Source: Scedosporium boydii
Lineage: Eukaryota > Ascomycota > Sordariomycetes > Microascales > Microascaceae
Assembly (NCBI GenBank): GCA_002221725.1
Contig: NJFT01000015.1
Coordinates: 1-64,000 of the forward strand
Direction: 5' to 3'
Length of the DNA stretch: 64,000 nt
Below the pieces are notes generated by a model. That model saw only the letters and a list, made by a program, of their open reading frames with translations. It made no database searches and had not been told where the DNA came from. Positions 22,109-33,894 of the stretch are shown here, piece after piece. Both the position numbers and the translations under genes were made by a program. Position 1 is the stretch's first letter, and every line of letters starts with the position of its first letter.

Positions 22109-22948
22109 GGCTGGCTTCTGAGAGTTGGAATCAAACTGGGGCAGGTTTGTATGATGGCAACTTGCGTAAAGGACCTTGGAGAGTGTGATAGAAGCAAAGT
22201 GTGTGGTGTCGAAATGGGATAAGCATCAAAAATCGAAGAGACGATTGTCATCTATCCAGTTCTAGAGGAGTAGGAGACATTGTGCTCTTATATATACCGC
22301 ACCTTTGCTTAAGGCAACATCGATGACAATGAAGCATGCCACCTTGCGGAGTGAAGTACAGACCAGAAAGAAGCTTTTGACTCGTCGTAATACAGGTTAA
22401 TGTTCAATATTCCTTTCATTGTTAGTTCTGTTCCTTGGAAACCAAGATCCGATACCGTCTGGTGTCTATTATTCTTTTTGGTGAAGTGCCTGTCTTCTAT
22501 CCGCCTTGTAGCCCATTTCGTTGGGGACTTCTACTGTGTGTTCCCGGCTTTGTTTCCCATTGATCAACAGATCCGACGTCTGTCAGTTCTTACAGGAACC
22601 TTTGCAGCGGCTACCTGCGGGGGTTGGTTTACTATTGGCCAGGCCGCCAGTTCAATGTTGTTTCGTTCCTTGATGTGTGATGCTGCGGACAAAGGTTGCA
22701 CCAATCTATCTCGCCTCTACTCCAATTAGTAAGGCAGCAGAGTAAATCTACTCGATGGTGAACCTCGCGCCGAAGTGAGCAACAGTCCGAACCCCCACAA
22801 TTCCTGTTATGCTTTGCGAGCCGAGCCTCAACTTCCAAGCCAATGGGGTCCCTTTGGGCGCGATAGGAGCTCTCCAAGATGCCAGGTTAGTCAAGCGTCA
22901 CCCGTGAAGCCCGGACTCTCCAGAAGAGGCGAATCCCGACTGACGGAA
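22109..22948. other. Divergent upstream region
   Basis: About 840 bp between the F-box gene (minus) and the phosphotransferase-fold gene (plus). A short ATG-initiated segment at 22879, followed by a possible donor, could be a leader or uORF. No supported gene. Confidence 0.5.
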
Positions 22949-24259
22949 ATGGCGCCGCTCGAGCAAGTTGAAGAAGACAATATCTCTGTCAGCATCTTGC
23001 AGGAGCTATCAAAGACCCCATACGCCTGCTCCTCGCTAACCCAACTCACCGGCGGGACTGCCAACTTTGTCTATCGCGGCATCTTAGCTCGCCCCTTGCC
23101 TGTTCAAGATGGATCCACAGCCAAGAGTGTCATCATCAAGCACTCGGCCGACTTCGTGGCCGTCAACCGGGACTTCCCACTCGACGTCACTCGTTGTGTA
23201 ATTATGACCCTCTCCTCCTCCTCTCCCTCCCTGGAACTTGAGCGGAGGCACTGACCCATCTGTATTCTCTGGAAGACATTTGAAGTGTCCATGCTTGACG
23301 CTGTGGCAGGCTATTCGCCTCCCAACTTCAATGCCGCCGTAATCAAGACACCTCGTCTTTACCTTTTCAATCGACGGACAAACACGCAAGTTCTCGAAGA
23401 CTTCCCCGATACCAGTGATCTAAAATCGGTCTTCTTCTTGCCCAATGTTGTCAGTCTCCTTCCTGGTTCTAGCGCAGCGACCATCGGCCACCACTTGGGG
23501 TCCTGGCTTCGGTCCTTCCATTCGTGGGCTTCGGCACCGAAGCAGGCTAGCATGCGAGCCTCGATTGGGCAGAACCACCCGATGCGAGAACTGAAGCGCA
23601 TGGTAACCTACGGTAGCTTTCTCACGGTCCTGGAAAACTTTCCGGAACTGTTGGTGGGTTGCAAGGAGACGCTGGAAATCGTCCGTGATGTCATGTCAAA
23701 GGAGTTTGAGAAGCCGCCAGTTTTTGAAGACGAGGACTGGGGAATTATACACGGGGATTACTGGTCTGGGAAGTAAGTCCTGTCCCTTATTCTGCAATCA
23801 TCAAGTTGAATGGGTCCTCATGGATGGCTTTTGATAAACAGCGTCCTACTTCCGAAAACTCCATGGAAAGAGCCCGGCGCCGGAACCAACAAGCTCTTCA
23901 TCATCGACTGGGAATTAGCTCAGTATGGCCATAGAGCCTACGATCTCGGCCAAATGATCGGCGACCTTTACGAGCGGAAAATATTCAGAGATATCGACAT
24001 CGTCGTGCCCGTCATGCAGGGCGTCATCGAAGGTTACGGCGAGCTGAGCGACGATATGGCCTTTCGGACTGCTATCCACGCAGGCGTTCAATTGATCGGC
24101 TGGTATAATAGGCGATCCCCAACGAGTCCTCTGATGGCACCGGCGGAAGTGGTCGTGGCCGGGTTGACGGTCGGAAGGGACCTCGTTCTGAAGGGATGGG
24201 AGAAGGATAGGAAGTTTTTCGAGAGGAGCGTGCTGGCATCTTTGTTTGCCGCAAAGTAG
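22949..24259 (+). CDS. Aminoglycoside-phosphotransferase/choline-kinase-fold protein
   Basis: Exons 22949-23197, 23276-23772 and 23842-24259 join in frame (GTAATT/AAG, GTAAGT/CAG) into 387 residues. The fold is the protein-kinase-like APH/choline kinase superfamily (fungal phosphotransferase enzyme family). Visible motifs are a Gly-rich N-lobe LTGGTANFVYRG, a VIIKH strand with the likely ATP-binding lysine, the Brenner catalytic motif HGDYWSGN (His242 to Asn249, Asn supplied by exon 3), and the metal-binding IIDWELAQYG. All catalytic residues are present, so it is probably active. The substrate is unknown; fungal members act on diverse small molecules. The frame is open upstream of 22949 but that ATG gives the best-formed N-terminus. 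Confidence 0.85.
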
Positions 24260-27101
24260 ACTAAAGATGGAGTTAGGAGGGTGATGGCTGTTTCATCAAC
24301 CAAGATGAGAGTGGGAGAGCCCACTTGGGGCTACGTTGGAGCGGAGCTAAGGGGTATGAAAGGGGAGAACAAAGGCCGACGGATCCATTGCGTGCATCCA
24401 ATGTTTCTTGCTTCGCAAAGTTTACATCATAGATGCACTCGGGTCTCAGACAGAGATCAATTCATACACAGTAAAAGCCTACGAAGTACCACGTAGAGCG
24501 AGAGCAAGACATCTGGGGAGATGACAGGATGGCAAAATGAGGATCATTTTTGGGTATCATTCTTCGTCCCCTGTCCCTGTTCCTAGATGGTTCCCGGATG
24601 CCGGGATGCGTGTGTCTATATGGTGCATGGCATATAATCCATGTTTGAAGCAGTTACGACCACCAGTGATGAGGCAAGGGCAGTCTCATCCCCATCAGGA
24701 TGACAAAGCCAAGCCATTCTTGAGGCACGAAAAAGGTCAATCGTGACCCGGTGTGTCTCGCACGAAGGCCGGACATGGGGTACTCGTCACTCTTCGCAGT
24801 TCTATCATTGCCAGCATCCGGGGACAACTGCTCAATGGTGTTGTCGGGTGCCGCCCAAGAGATGACGACTTTATCAATATTTCTTTCGTTCTCCATTTCC
24901 CACTTCCTCTTCTGTTAATACTGTTAATGCCCTACGGTCCATCCCTTGCTTCGTCCTCTCACCTCATCGTGCGGCTTCTGAGGATGGCAATCCCCGGGCA
25001 CAATTTGCGTCAATAGATCCCTGTCTATCCGGCATGCACTACCCAGTTATCTCCGATTCTACCTCGAAGGATGTACGAAGTAAACTAATAATACGAGGTA
25101 CGTACTTCGTAAATTCCTCTGTTGTATTACGAAGAACGAAGTACGCCAGGCCGAAGCTGGCAAGGATCGATCCGTTCGGGGCGCAGCGCAAGCAGGTCCA
25201 GACTCCAGAGTCTGATCAATCGATGTCACAGCGTCAGCCAGATCGGGCTTCAGAAGTTCAGGGGTCTGCGATGTCGATGACCTCTCGCTCAATTTGATCA
25301 AGTGGCTTACTCAACCTTAAGCAAGGGGGCACGTAATCCTCTGTACATCGTACGTCGTGCTTCCTTACCTTGTGCTGGATTTCTTGCCTTTGACGCGATC
25401 GTGAGCTTCAACCTCTTCTCCTCAAGTGAGGTGAAACTACGATTGTAAACCATTTCCTGCTCCAAGACGCAGGCGCCCATACGCCCGGTCCAGAAGTGAG
25501 CTGCCTCTCACGACACTCTTTTCGTCTTCATTTTCATCTTCGTCTTAGTTCCTTCGCTTCATTTATTTCCGCCCCCAATCTCACCACTTTTGTCCATCCT
25601 TCGCGGCAGTGCTGGTACTTCGTACGTATGTGGATGGACAAGTGGTGATTGCCACTTTTCGGAGCACCTCTGCTTCTGATGAAATAGGTTATACGGCTCC
25701 TTGGCACTTTCGCATCTCCCATTAGCCTGATCTGCGCCGTCTTCCCGCCACCAATATCTTTTTCTTCTTCTTCGGATCGTCACCTGGGATCCCTTTTCGG
25801 CTCGCCGTGTCTTATAATCTTTATATATATCCTCAATCCGTTATCATATACGGGTCCGCGGAACCAAGCTGCGATAGCGAACAAGGGAAAAGGAAGAACG
25901 AAAGGAAAATAATATCGACTGGCTATTTTAGCCCCCATTGTCAAGATTGAAGATAATTTTCGCTCTTCCTCCCTTGAAAAAAAAAAAAGACTCTTTTTTT
26001 TTTTTTTTTTTTTTTTTTCCAAAAGAAGAACAACATCCTCGTCAGAACACGAGAATCCTGCAAACGACTACGAGGGAGGATTTAGTTTAGAGTTTCCCGA
26101 CGCCTTCGGACACAGCCAGCTTCATAAGTTTCAACCCCGAGAGTTTGTGACGAACAACACCTTCGTCCCAAGCCAATTCCGCTTCCTCGAGGAGGCGCCG
26201 CAGCATCCAATAAGGACCAGACCCAGCTCCTCTGCACGCTGTGACATCCCCGCACCACGCCTCTACGTCTGAGTACGTCCACTAGACACTGCCAAGTGCC
26301 AAGTGCGCAGCATCAATTAGCACACGCCGTCTCCTGCTTCGTGCCGAAGCTCAGACTCAGCCCTCCAGCCACCTCCAAGTCACCGCCCCCTGCTCCTGAA
26401 TCTGGCATATACTTGCCAAATATAATTTTTGGGGTCGTCAGTCAAAAGGAATCAAAAGCCATTGGTCATAATCCTACAGAATTGCTGCAGAATACGCAAG
26501 GTCTCCCGGTCCTTATTCGCCTTGTTCCGCTCTTGTTCCTGTGCCTGGAACAGTCTTCATCCAACCTTGATTTTCTTCCCCTCCACTTTTTTTTTCTTGG
26601 TCCCTCAAATCCTCCTTTCTTTCATTCGACCAAATCTCCTCGATTAAACAATCCGGAGCATCCACTTAGCGTCACCTGCCTCTCTTCTCTGCATCGTCAC
26701 GTTACGAAATAGACACGAAGAAATAATCCCCTTTTAATCGACAAACGCGCCCGACAACCAGGCACTGCACCTCCCTGCCGCTTAGAGAAGATCTTCATTG
26801 ACGTCGATCATACACGTTGGTTTGGATCCCGCCTTGGGCATGTGTGCTCAGTAGTGTTCTACTCGTCTCCGCTCCCTCCCCCCGAATTTCCTCTCGACTC
26901 GTCCTGTACGCCAGAAAATCGTTCGCTCGCTAAACCCGATTTCCACCCATCTCTGCCCTCCCTCCTTCTCCTAGCTGTCGGCCGATTTTCCTTCCATCCC
27001 GACTTTTCCACCCCTTCGTCGGCCTCCTCTCTCGTCTCTCTCCTTCTCTGCCCCCCTCGATTACATCTTCAGCACCGGGGAAGGGGAGACGGGCAGTGAA
27101 G
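24260..27101. other. Intergenic region with 9-mer cluster and homopolymer tract
   Basis: About 2.8 kb without a supported gene. It contains TACGAAGTA at 24480-24488 and a local cluster of the same word at 25074-25143 and 25616-25624. An A-run at about 25978-25988 is followed by a T-run of about 22 at about 25996-26018. The last 500 bp are pyrimidine-rich and are probably the promoter/leader of the fibroin-3-related gene. Confidence 0.55.
25074..25143. repeat. Inverted pair of the TACTTCGTA word
   Basis: TACGAAGTA at 25074-25082 and TACTTCGTA at 25103-25111 form a perfect 9-bp inverted repeat with a 20-nt spacer. A third, partly matching copy (AACGAAGTAC) follows at 25135-25144. TACGAGGTACG in the spacer is a degenerate copy. 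Confidence 0.75.
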
Positions 27102-28573
27102 ATGCCATCCATTGATGTCGCAATGGTGAGGAGCCTGCGAGGCGGGCTCTGGGGGGCGTTTGCCGAGAGTTTATCGACGACTGTAGTGAGGCGAGATGCG
27201 TTTACAGACATCACCAACCAGGCCAGCGATGTAAAGACCGCATTTTCCAGTTGGGACAACTGCATGCAAGCCAGTTACTGCAAGTAAGACATTTTCCCGG
27301 CCTTCAAAGGCGCTTCCCCAATTAAGCTTCGCGAGATGGCTCCTCTTGTCTCAGTTCGAACCTGCCTGCTAATCTACCTAACCTCATCTGCAGATGGCCC
27401 GTTATCGCTATTATTATTATCGGTGGTCTCATCATATTTTCCGTCGTCTGGTGTATCATTCGATGCGCCTGCTGCGGTCTTTCGTGCTGCTGCGAGTGCT
27501 GCTACTGCCTTAAATGTTGTGGCAATTGTCTAGGATGCTGTGACCCGCCAAGGGGTCGCGCCCACAAGTACCTTGATAACGAGACACTTCCGCCAACCCA
27601 CGGCTACCGACCGGAGCCTCCTATGAAACCTCCCGCATTCTCGCCTGTGCGGGCGACCGCTCCCGGCCCCGTTTACGAACCTCCTCAGTATGCCGAGTTC
27701 GACGTGAGCAAGAAGGGCGGGGATGATGCACTCCCCTCTATGCCGACATGGGGAGATGCTGGATCCAAGAAGGTCGTCCTCGAAGAAGATGGCGTGGAGA
27801 TGAACAGACTTAACCCGGCTGCGACCGGCCAGACCGTCGCCTCCGCGTCCGCCGCCGCCGCCGCTTCTGCCGCCGCTGTTGCAGCAGCAGCAGGTCAACC
27901 GAGTCCCAGCATGTCTGGCGGCAACAGAAGCCCTTACCGCCAACCTTCGCCCATCGCAACGAACGGCTATTCCGGCCAAGCCGTTGGTTATGCGAACCAA
28001 CCTCAAGGCCAGAACTACAACAATGGTTATGGCCAACCTTCCTCGCCTTACGGTGCCGATCCTTACGCCGCCGGTGCCATGGCTCCCGCCCCTCGGATGA
28101 CTTCTCCTCACCAGGATTACAACAACAATGGCAACGGTTACAACCAATATGGCAATGCGCAAGGCTATGGTGCCGGCCAGAGCTACGACAACGGCTATTC
28201 TTCTCAAGGCTACGGAGGAGACTATTCGCAGACTTCTCAAGCCGCACAAGCCTACGGCGTGGACCCGAGACGACCTTCTCCCACACCAGCGGCCTACGGC
28301 GCTGATCCTATGAGGCACTCGCCTACTCCCCAGGCCGATTACGGCTACGGCCAGCAGCAATACGGCGCTGGCGCTGGATACAGGCAACCCCAGGCACAAC
28401 AATCTACCAGCCTCCAGAACTCTGGCGGTTTCGACTTTAATTCCGGGTATAGCCGGCCGCACGATCCCTACAACGACTACGGACACGCCAACGAACCTCA
28501 AGAACTACCCGCCAGCAACGGTTATGCGGCATACTCGCCTCGCACGGCCCAACGTCCTAATGGTGGCTACTAG
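27102..28573 (+). CDS. Fibroin-3-related single-pass membrane protein
   Basis: Exons 27102-27283 and 27394-28573 (GTAAGA/CAG) encode 453 residues. Many ascomycete homologues carry the descriptive name fibroin-3 related; the function is unknown. Residues 1-60 are probably external and hold two cysteines near the membrane. One transmembrane helix follows (WPVIAIIIIGGLIIFSVVW), and directly after it comes a dense cysteine block with about 15 cysteines in 33 residues, likely heavily palmitoylated. The cytosolic tail starts with an LPPTHGYRPEPPMKPP segment, contains an alanine run (27840-27895), and ends in about 220 residues rich in Tyr, Gly, Gln, Asn, Pro and Ser, with repeated QGYG, PYGADPY and YGADP units. 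The orientation and palmitoylation are inferred. The start ATG fits the family N-terminus MPSIDVAMVRSL. Confidence 0.82.
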
Positions 28574-29979
28574 AGAAAGCAATGCGCGTACGCATTGTTT
28601 TCGGGTCTTACCTAACCTCCTAAACCGTCTCATTCTCACCCGCGGGTCGTCATTCCCAATCTACGCATCGCCACGGCTAGAAGGCGTTATTTTGTCGTTG
28701 TATCTTTTTTTTCTCTCTTAAAAAACAGCAACTTAGACGAGCCGTCTGCATTTACTCACGTCCTTTTTTTTTTCTTTCTTTCTTTCTTGGGAGTCACGCA
28801 TGCTTCAGGCACGGTAGAAAAACGGAGTTTTTTTTGGGTATTTTGGGAGTAATTTTCGTTTCGAACATGACCGGAGGGGCCAGGTGCGCATGACATGGCG
28901 TTGTACGTCGTCTGTGACTTGTTTGGATGGATGATCGATTCGGTGTTTCGACTGACTCGTTCAATCGATCCTTTTTTTCTTTTTGTTCTTATTTGATTGG
29001 AAGGAGGCTGAAATTTTGAATGTTGTCCGCCGTCGAGCGTCCTTCTCCTCGGCTTCGTCCTCCAGTATTCTTACGGATCCTGGTTAACCACGGCCCACGA
29101 ACGGGCAAGAGCTCGTTAGTTAGATCGCGGGAGTGGAGGAAAAGGTGCCCGCGAGGAGAGAACTTGTTTGGATTCGGATTCTGATATGTTGTTTGGGCGG
29201 TACCGTGTACTTGTACGGAGCGGGAGTGTTTGCAGAATCTGTACTGGATGAGAAAGCTTGGAAGATATTTCGTCTGTCTGGGAGTGGGAGGGGAGAAAAT
29301 GAAAATGGGCGGGCTAATAGCGCAGGGACAGAATAATACCACTTTCATGACAACTCGGAAAACAATGAAGCAGCCGAATCTTGGCCTAGGCATCACTCTC
29401 TACGAAGTCTCCGGTGACCTCTGATAACTGAAGATCGGATGGATATAAATATTCAAAAGCAGTATATGTATGAATGCCCGTCAAACGGAGCCCCCGACTC
29501 CAGCTACAACCTATGAATCACCTGGCTAAAGAAAACAAAAAAGAACAACGCCCATTTCCCCGCTTCTGCTTTGCTATCCCAATAGAATGTAAAAGACACC
29601 CAAGAAAGACAAGATGTATCCGGTTGTTTTGCTCGTGCGATGCTGGACACCGACACCCCCTCCTGAATGGGGAAGTGCGAGGATGGTATATAAACGAAAG
29701 ACTTTAGAAACACAGGTACGAGAATGGAAAAAGGCAGGGGGTCAAAATAGTAACAGGAACGTTCGCAATAGAAAGACGAGAAAAAGAAAATTGAAACTGT
29801 TTCCCCTTCCCCGTTGAACCCCGACGTGTGTCTTGCATGTGTATGTTCCCAAAGCGGATAGCTGAGTAGAGAGTGTTGAGAGTAAAAGGATGGATAGAAG
29901 AGCGGATACAAGAAACTCGCGGTGAGTTCTAGCGCTTTAACAAATGATACTCGGTTTACCGGGTCAGGACAGCAAGTTC
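28574..29979. other. Convergent 3' spacer
   Basis: About 1.4 kb between convergent genes. It contains a CTTT tandem tract at 28769-28788 and T-runs. It probably holds two long 3' UTRs. No supported ORF. Confidence 0.55.
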
Positions 29980-31301
29980 CTACTCCTTAGGATAGAGACT
30001 CGTCGGCAGCAGGCTTCCGCGCTCGCTCCCCCTGCTGGAGCCGCTGCCCTGCACCAGAGTTTCCCCGTCAGCCTCGCCATCCGACTCGTAACTCGGCCGC
30101 GATCTAGACCTATGCATGCGCACGCCGTACGTATTATCATTTTCGGTACTGAGATCATCAGAGCTAGTCTCGAAATTTTCCGCGTCGTAGCGACCGGCCG
30201 ACGAGCGGCGTCTCCTCTGATCGTCGCTGTCGTCGTCGGGTTCCTCGCCGGGGACGCGCTCGTGCTCGCGGGGCGGCTGCATCTTGATAAATGAGTCGAT
30301 GATGTAATATTGCAGGGCGTTCATGATGAGGGGGAAGAGCATCATGACGAAGAAGATTTGCAGCTTCTCGTTGCCTTCGGTCCAGCCCAGGGCCCAGTCG
30401 CCGATGTGGGAGACCCAGGGGAAGAGGACGAAGATGATGAGGACGACGAGCTTCATGCCGAAGAGGCCGCAGAAGTAGAGGAGGGATTGCTTGAGCCACC
30501 ATCGCCAGTTGGGTGGGGAGCCGTAGTTGCCAGTCTGGATGGATTCGGGAGGCTGGCCGAAGGATGTGAGGGAGGCGAGGCCGGTGAATAGACGGAGGAG
30601 GTAGATTAGGATGGGGATGCCGAGTGTCGTCTATTTCGTGTGAAGCTAGACGTTAGCAGCCGTTGCATATTTTAGAACTATGGTGCCTTTCGGAAGCAGC
30701 TAGGGGCAAGCGCGGGCGGAGGGCGGGAAAAGCAAAAAGCGAACGAATAACTTACGTCAATGCCCAGGTTCAGTAGGTAGGCTGAGCACGGGTTCGGACT
30801 ATACCCGTCTTCATCCCTACGCAGCAGCATCCTCTCCATGGGTCCGATACCAGGCTGTGGCGTCTGTAGGGTAAAGCGTCCCGACGTGAGCATGGACATG
30901 AAGACGTTGGCGATATGAACCAGCACGGAGCCAAACACCTGCTTCGAAACGTCGAAGAACCAAATCAACACGGGTCGCTGCGGTCGTTCCCTCCATCGCT
31001 TGTACACTAGGGACATCATGGCCAGGCCGCCGAGAGCTGCCTGCACAATGAGGGCGAAAGAACCCAGGAGACGGCACTCGCCGGTATAGTCATCGTCGTC
31101 GGTGTCGTCATCGTTACCCGGTATCGGGACACTCGTCGCGGTAGCTACTGCAGCGGCGACGGCAGTGGCTAGCAAGTTCGCGGTGGCGAGGGGGATCGAT
31201 ACGTCGGTTGGCGTGGGGTTCGCGACGGTCGTTAGCGCAAAGACTGCCTCTCTTGCGAGGTCGAGCACAACGGCGGGTCCTTGCTCGAGCGGTGGTGACA
31301 T
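29980..31301 (-). CDS. STIMATE/TMEM110-family membrane protein (fungal vacuolar membrane protein)
   Basis: Exons 31301-30756 and 30630-29980 (phase 0, GTAAGT/TAG) encode 398 residues. The animal relative STIMATE acts at ER-plasma membrane junctions; fungal members are usually annotated as vacuolar membrane proteins. After an acidic N-terminal loop (DDDTDDDDYTGEC) come several hydrophobic helices, with the family segments CRLLGSFALIVQ, RPVLIWFFDVSKQ and HIANVFMSML in exon 1, and TTLGIPILIYLL, a GMKLVVLIIF segment and a PLIMNALQYYIIDSFIK segment in exon 2. The last 110 residues form a charged, Ser/Asp/Arg-rich cytosolic tail. About five transmembrane segments are visible. The intron falls exactly after NLGID. 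Localisation in fungi is known only for the family in general. Confidence 0.85.
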
Positions 31302-32829
31302 GGGAGGCTACCTGGACCGGGGATATTGGAACGGAGGTAGACGGGCGAGAGAGTGGTGGGATGAGGTGGTGGGAGCTACGACGTGTCGTGTCAAGGTTCG
31401 TTCTCCCAACCGACTCTCGAGTGGAGCGAGAGGGGCGAGCGTGCGAATCGTCACGCCCAATTCATCACTGATCGGGGTTTTTTTATTCCTACTTCTTCCT
31501 CGTCGTCGGAGATTGTGATACGGCTTTGGGCGCGCGGAAGGGCTTGGCAAGGAATGTAGGGAGATTAGAAGCCGGGAAGTAGGACAATGTGAGTCAATCA
31601 AGTAACGGCGGGAAGAAGAATAAAGAAAAAAGAAAGTAGTAAAGGAATAAAAATTGAGAAGAAACAAAAAGGAAGAAGGAAAAAAGAGGCCAAAAAAATC
31701 TTTCTTTTTTCCCAATTTGACACGGGGGAAGCGAGAGAGTGCAGGTTGTCGAGGATAGGTTGAGCCTCCTGACAATCTGCTACGCCTCGTGGATACGGGT
31801 TGTATTACTTTTGCTTCGTACTTTAGAGCGAGGACGTTGCGGTACGGGGCAATTGCTCCAATTCAATGCTTGGCTGCCTGGGATCATCGAGGCGGAGGGG
31901 CCAGCAGCGTCACGGTTTCGGTGTCTTACTGTTAGTTTAGGGCCAAGCGCAGGGGCTGTTTGGCTGCATGTGGTGTACGAAGTACAGTGGGTGCCTCTGG
32001 CCGCCGAAAGTGTAAGAAATTACTGGGGTCTTTTGTAATTTGATTTGCCTCTGCCGGCTAAGTAGAGCCACCGACGCCCCAAATTTACTTAGTCTCAGGG
32101 GACGGAGTGTGGACGATGGAGGTCACAATGACAATGATCAACGATACTTCGTTGCCGGTTTCCCGTCAAATCTTCTCTTTATCGCTAATTCACTTGTATT
32201 ACTTCATAGAGGTGTGATATCTGTCCTAAGCTAGATTACAAGATGCCCTACATCATTCGCCAAAGGGTCCATTCCCATCTGGTTCCTCCTCCACGTTGGG
32301 AGTGGCAGTGGCCACTGACGGCACCGCAAGCCGATCGCATGGCTGAGGTTGAATGACCCTCCCTAGGCCCAAGTGACCTTTTTTTGCCGGATTTGGGGCA
32401 TTGCCTAGCGCATCGTCCAATCGTCTTGGGATGGCTTGCCCATGCGCCATGCAGTCAGACTGGTGTCACTCGTTCGCTTTTCAACGCTTGAATGCGAGGT
32501 GCGTAACAGTAACACTTGAGACGATCCGTCAGCTGGAATCTGCTGTCAAATCCTCTCTTGACGGAAGCTCTGGCAGAATCTCGGGTGAACCTAGCTCATG
32601 TTCAAGGTGACCAGATTTATTACCTAAGCCGAAGCTCGTGTGGTCACTGTGACGAAAAAAAAAAAGTTGCCATGAGGGATGAAGTGAGAAGCGTGTGATA
32701 TATGTGAAGGACGGATCAGACACTTCCATTGAGCTGTTTCCCACCGAACTAATTCGACGACCGAGAGAATATCCCAATTGAACCAATTTCCAGACGGGCA
32801 CTCTCTAGTCGGCCACCCAAAACACCACA
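31302..32829. other. Divergent promoter region
   Basis: About 1.5 kb between the STIMATE-like gene (minus) and the mitochondrial ribosomal protein gene (plus). It includes the extended near-palindrome GTACGAAGTAC at 31975-31985 and a variant GCTTCGTAC at 31813-31821. No supported ORF. Confidence 0.55.
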
Positions 32830-33894
32830 ATGTTCCGGTCGAGATTAAGGATACCGCGTGTCCCCGTCGTCGCGCGACCAGCTGTCCGAGTCCAGAGATC
32901 CCTCCATACCCTCCCCGAGCTCCCGCACTCCTTCAAAGATGGCGTACCAGGTCTCCTATCCGCCGAGGGCTTCGATATGGCATGGACGCAGTACCAGAGC
33001 CTGATGCTGGAGAAGCTCAACTCCCTTACTGCCGGTAAGCTCCACGGACCGTCTCGAACCACTTTTTTCTCTTGAGAAGAGCAGACTCGCCCGCCGCTTT
33101 GTGCGCTCAATTACAATCGCTCTAACACAAAACTCACTCTAGGCACCGAACTTGAGCAAAAGGACACTTACTCAACCCTCGTCGCCACGGCCCGCGAGCC
33201 CTCCAAGGCCCCCATCTTCAACCACGCCTCCATGGCCCACAACAACCACTTCTTCTTCAAGAACCTTACCCCCAACCCGAACCCCATGCCCTCCGACCTC
33301 CGCCGCGACCTCGAGCGCTCCTTCAGCAGCATCGAGACCCTCCGCCGCGAATTCATCGCCACCGCCTCGGCAATGTTCGGCCCCGGCTTCGTCTGGCTCG
33401 TCCAGACTTCCCCGTCCGAGTTCTCCATCCTCCCTACCTACCTCGCCGGTTCCCCCTATCCTGCGGCTCACTGGCGTCGTCAGGACACCGATATGAACAC
33501 CACGGGTCAGCACGGTACGGGAGGCCCTTGGCTTAAGAATACCCAGGTTAAGGGCATGCCGCAGAAGAAGGACGAGCTCCCGCCCGGCGGCGTTAAGCTT
33601 ACTCCGCTCTTGTGCCTCAATACCTGGGAGCACGTCTGGCTTAGGGATTACGGCATTGGTGCCGGCGGTGTTGGCGGGAAGAAGGCTTTCGCTGAGGCTT
33701 GGTGGGAGGCTGTTGATTGGGAGGCAGTCGCTTACTCGACGAGGTTGACCAAGTCGGGCGAGGGTGGCACCGTTCCGGCGAAGGAGTCGCTTTTGAGGCC
33801 GAGGCCTGAGGAGACTGCTACCTACGGAAGGGAGGTCGAGCCTACCCCCGAGCTGACGGAGGAGCAGGGAAAGGAGCGTCCCGCTGATTCGTGA
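32830..33894 (+). CDS. Mitochondrial small-subunit ribosomal protein mS42/mS43 (SOD fold)
   Basis: Exons 32830-33034 and 33143-33894 (GTAAGC/TAG) encode 318 residues. The protein has the iron/manganese superoxide dismutase fold but belongs to the RSM26/MRP1 group of the fungal mitochondrial 37S ribosomal subunit. The N-terminus is a clear mitochondrial presequence (Arg/Val-rich, no acids, ending near SLHTLPELPHSF). The HTLPELPHSF and HNNHFFFKNL segments correspond to SOD, whereas the C-terminal LNTWEHVWLRDYGIG replaces the SOD metal motif with a diverged version, arguing against dismutase activity. A low-complexity Glu/Pro tail follows. I cannot decide firmly between mS42 and mS43; the long insertion before the last domain suggests mS42 (RSM26). 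Confidence 0.83.

Noticed and set aside
25074..25111. Resemblance of the 9-mer to loxP arms (both contain ACTTCGTA)
   Set aside because: The full 13-bp arms and the 8-bp spacer are absent, and there is no recombinase gene nearby; the shared eight bases are not enough.
27530..28501. 323-residue ORF on the minus strand
   Set aside because: It is the antisense shadow of the repetitive Tyr/Gly/Gln tail of the fibroin-3-related gene.
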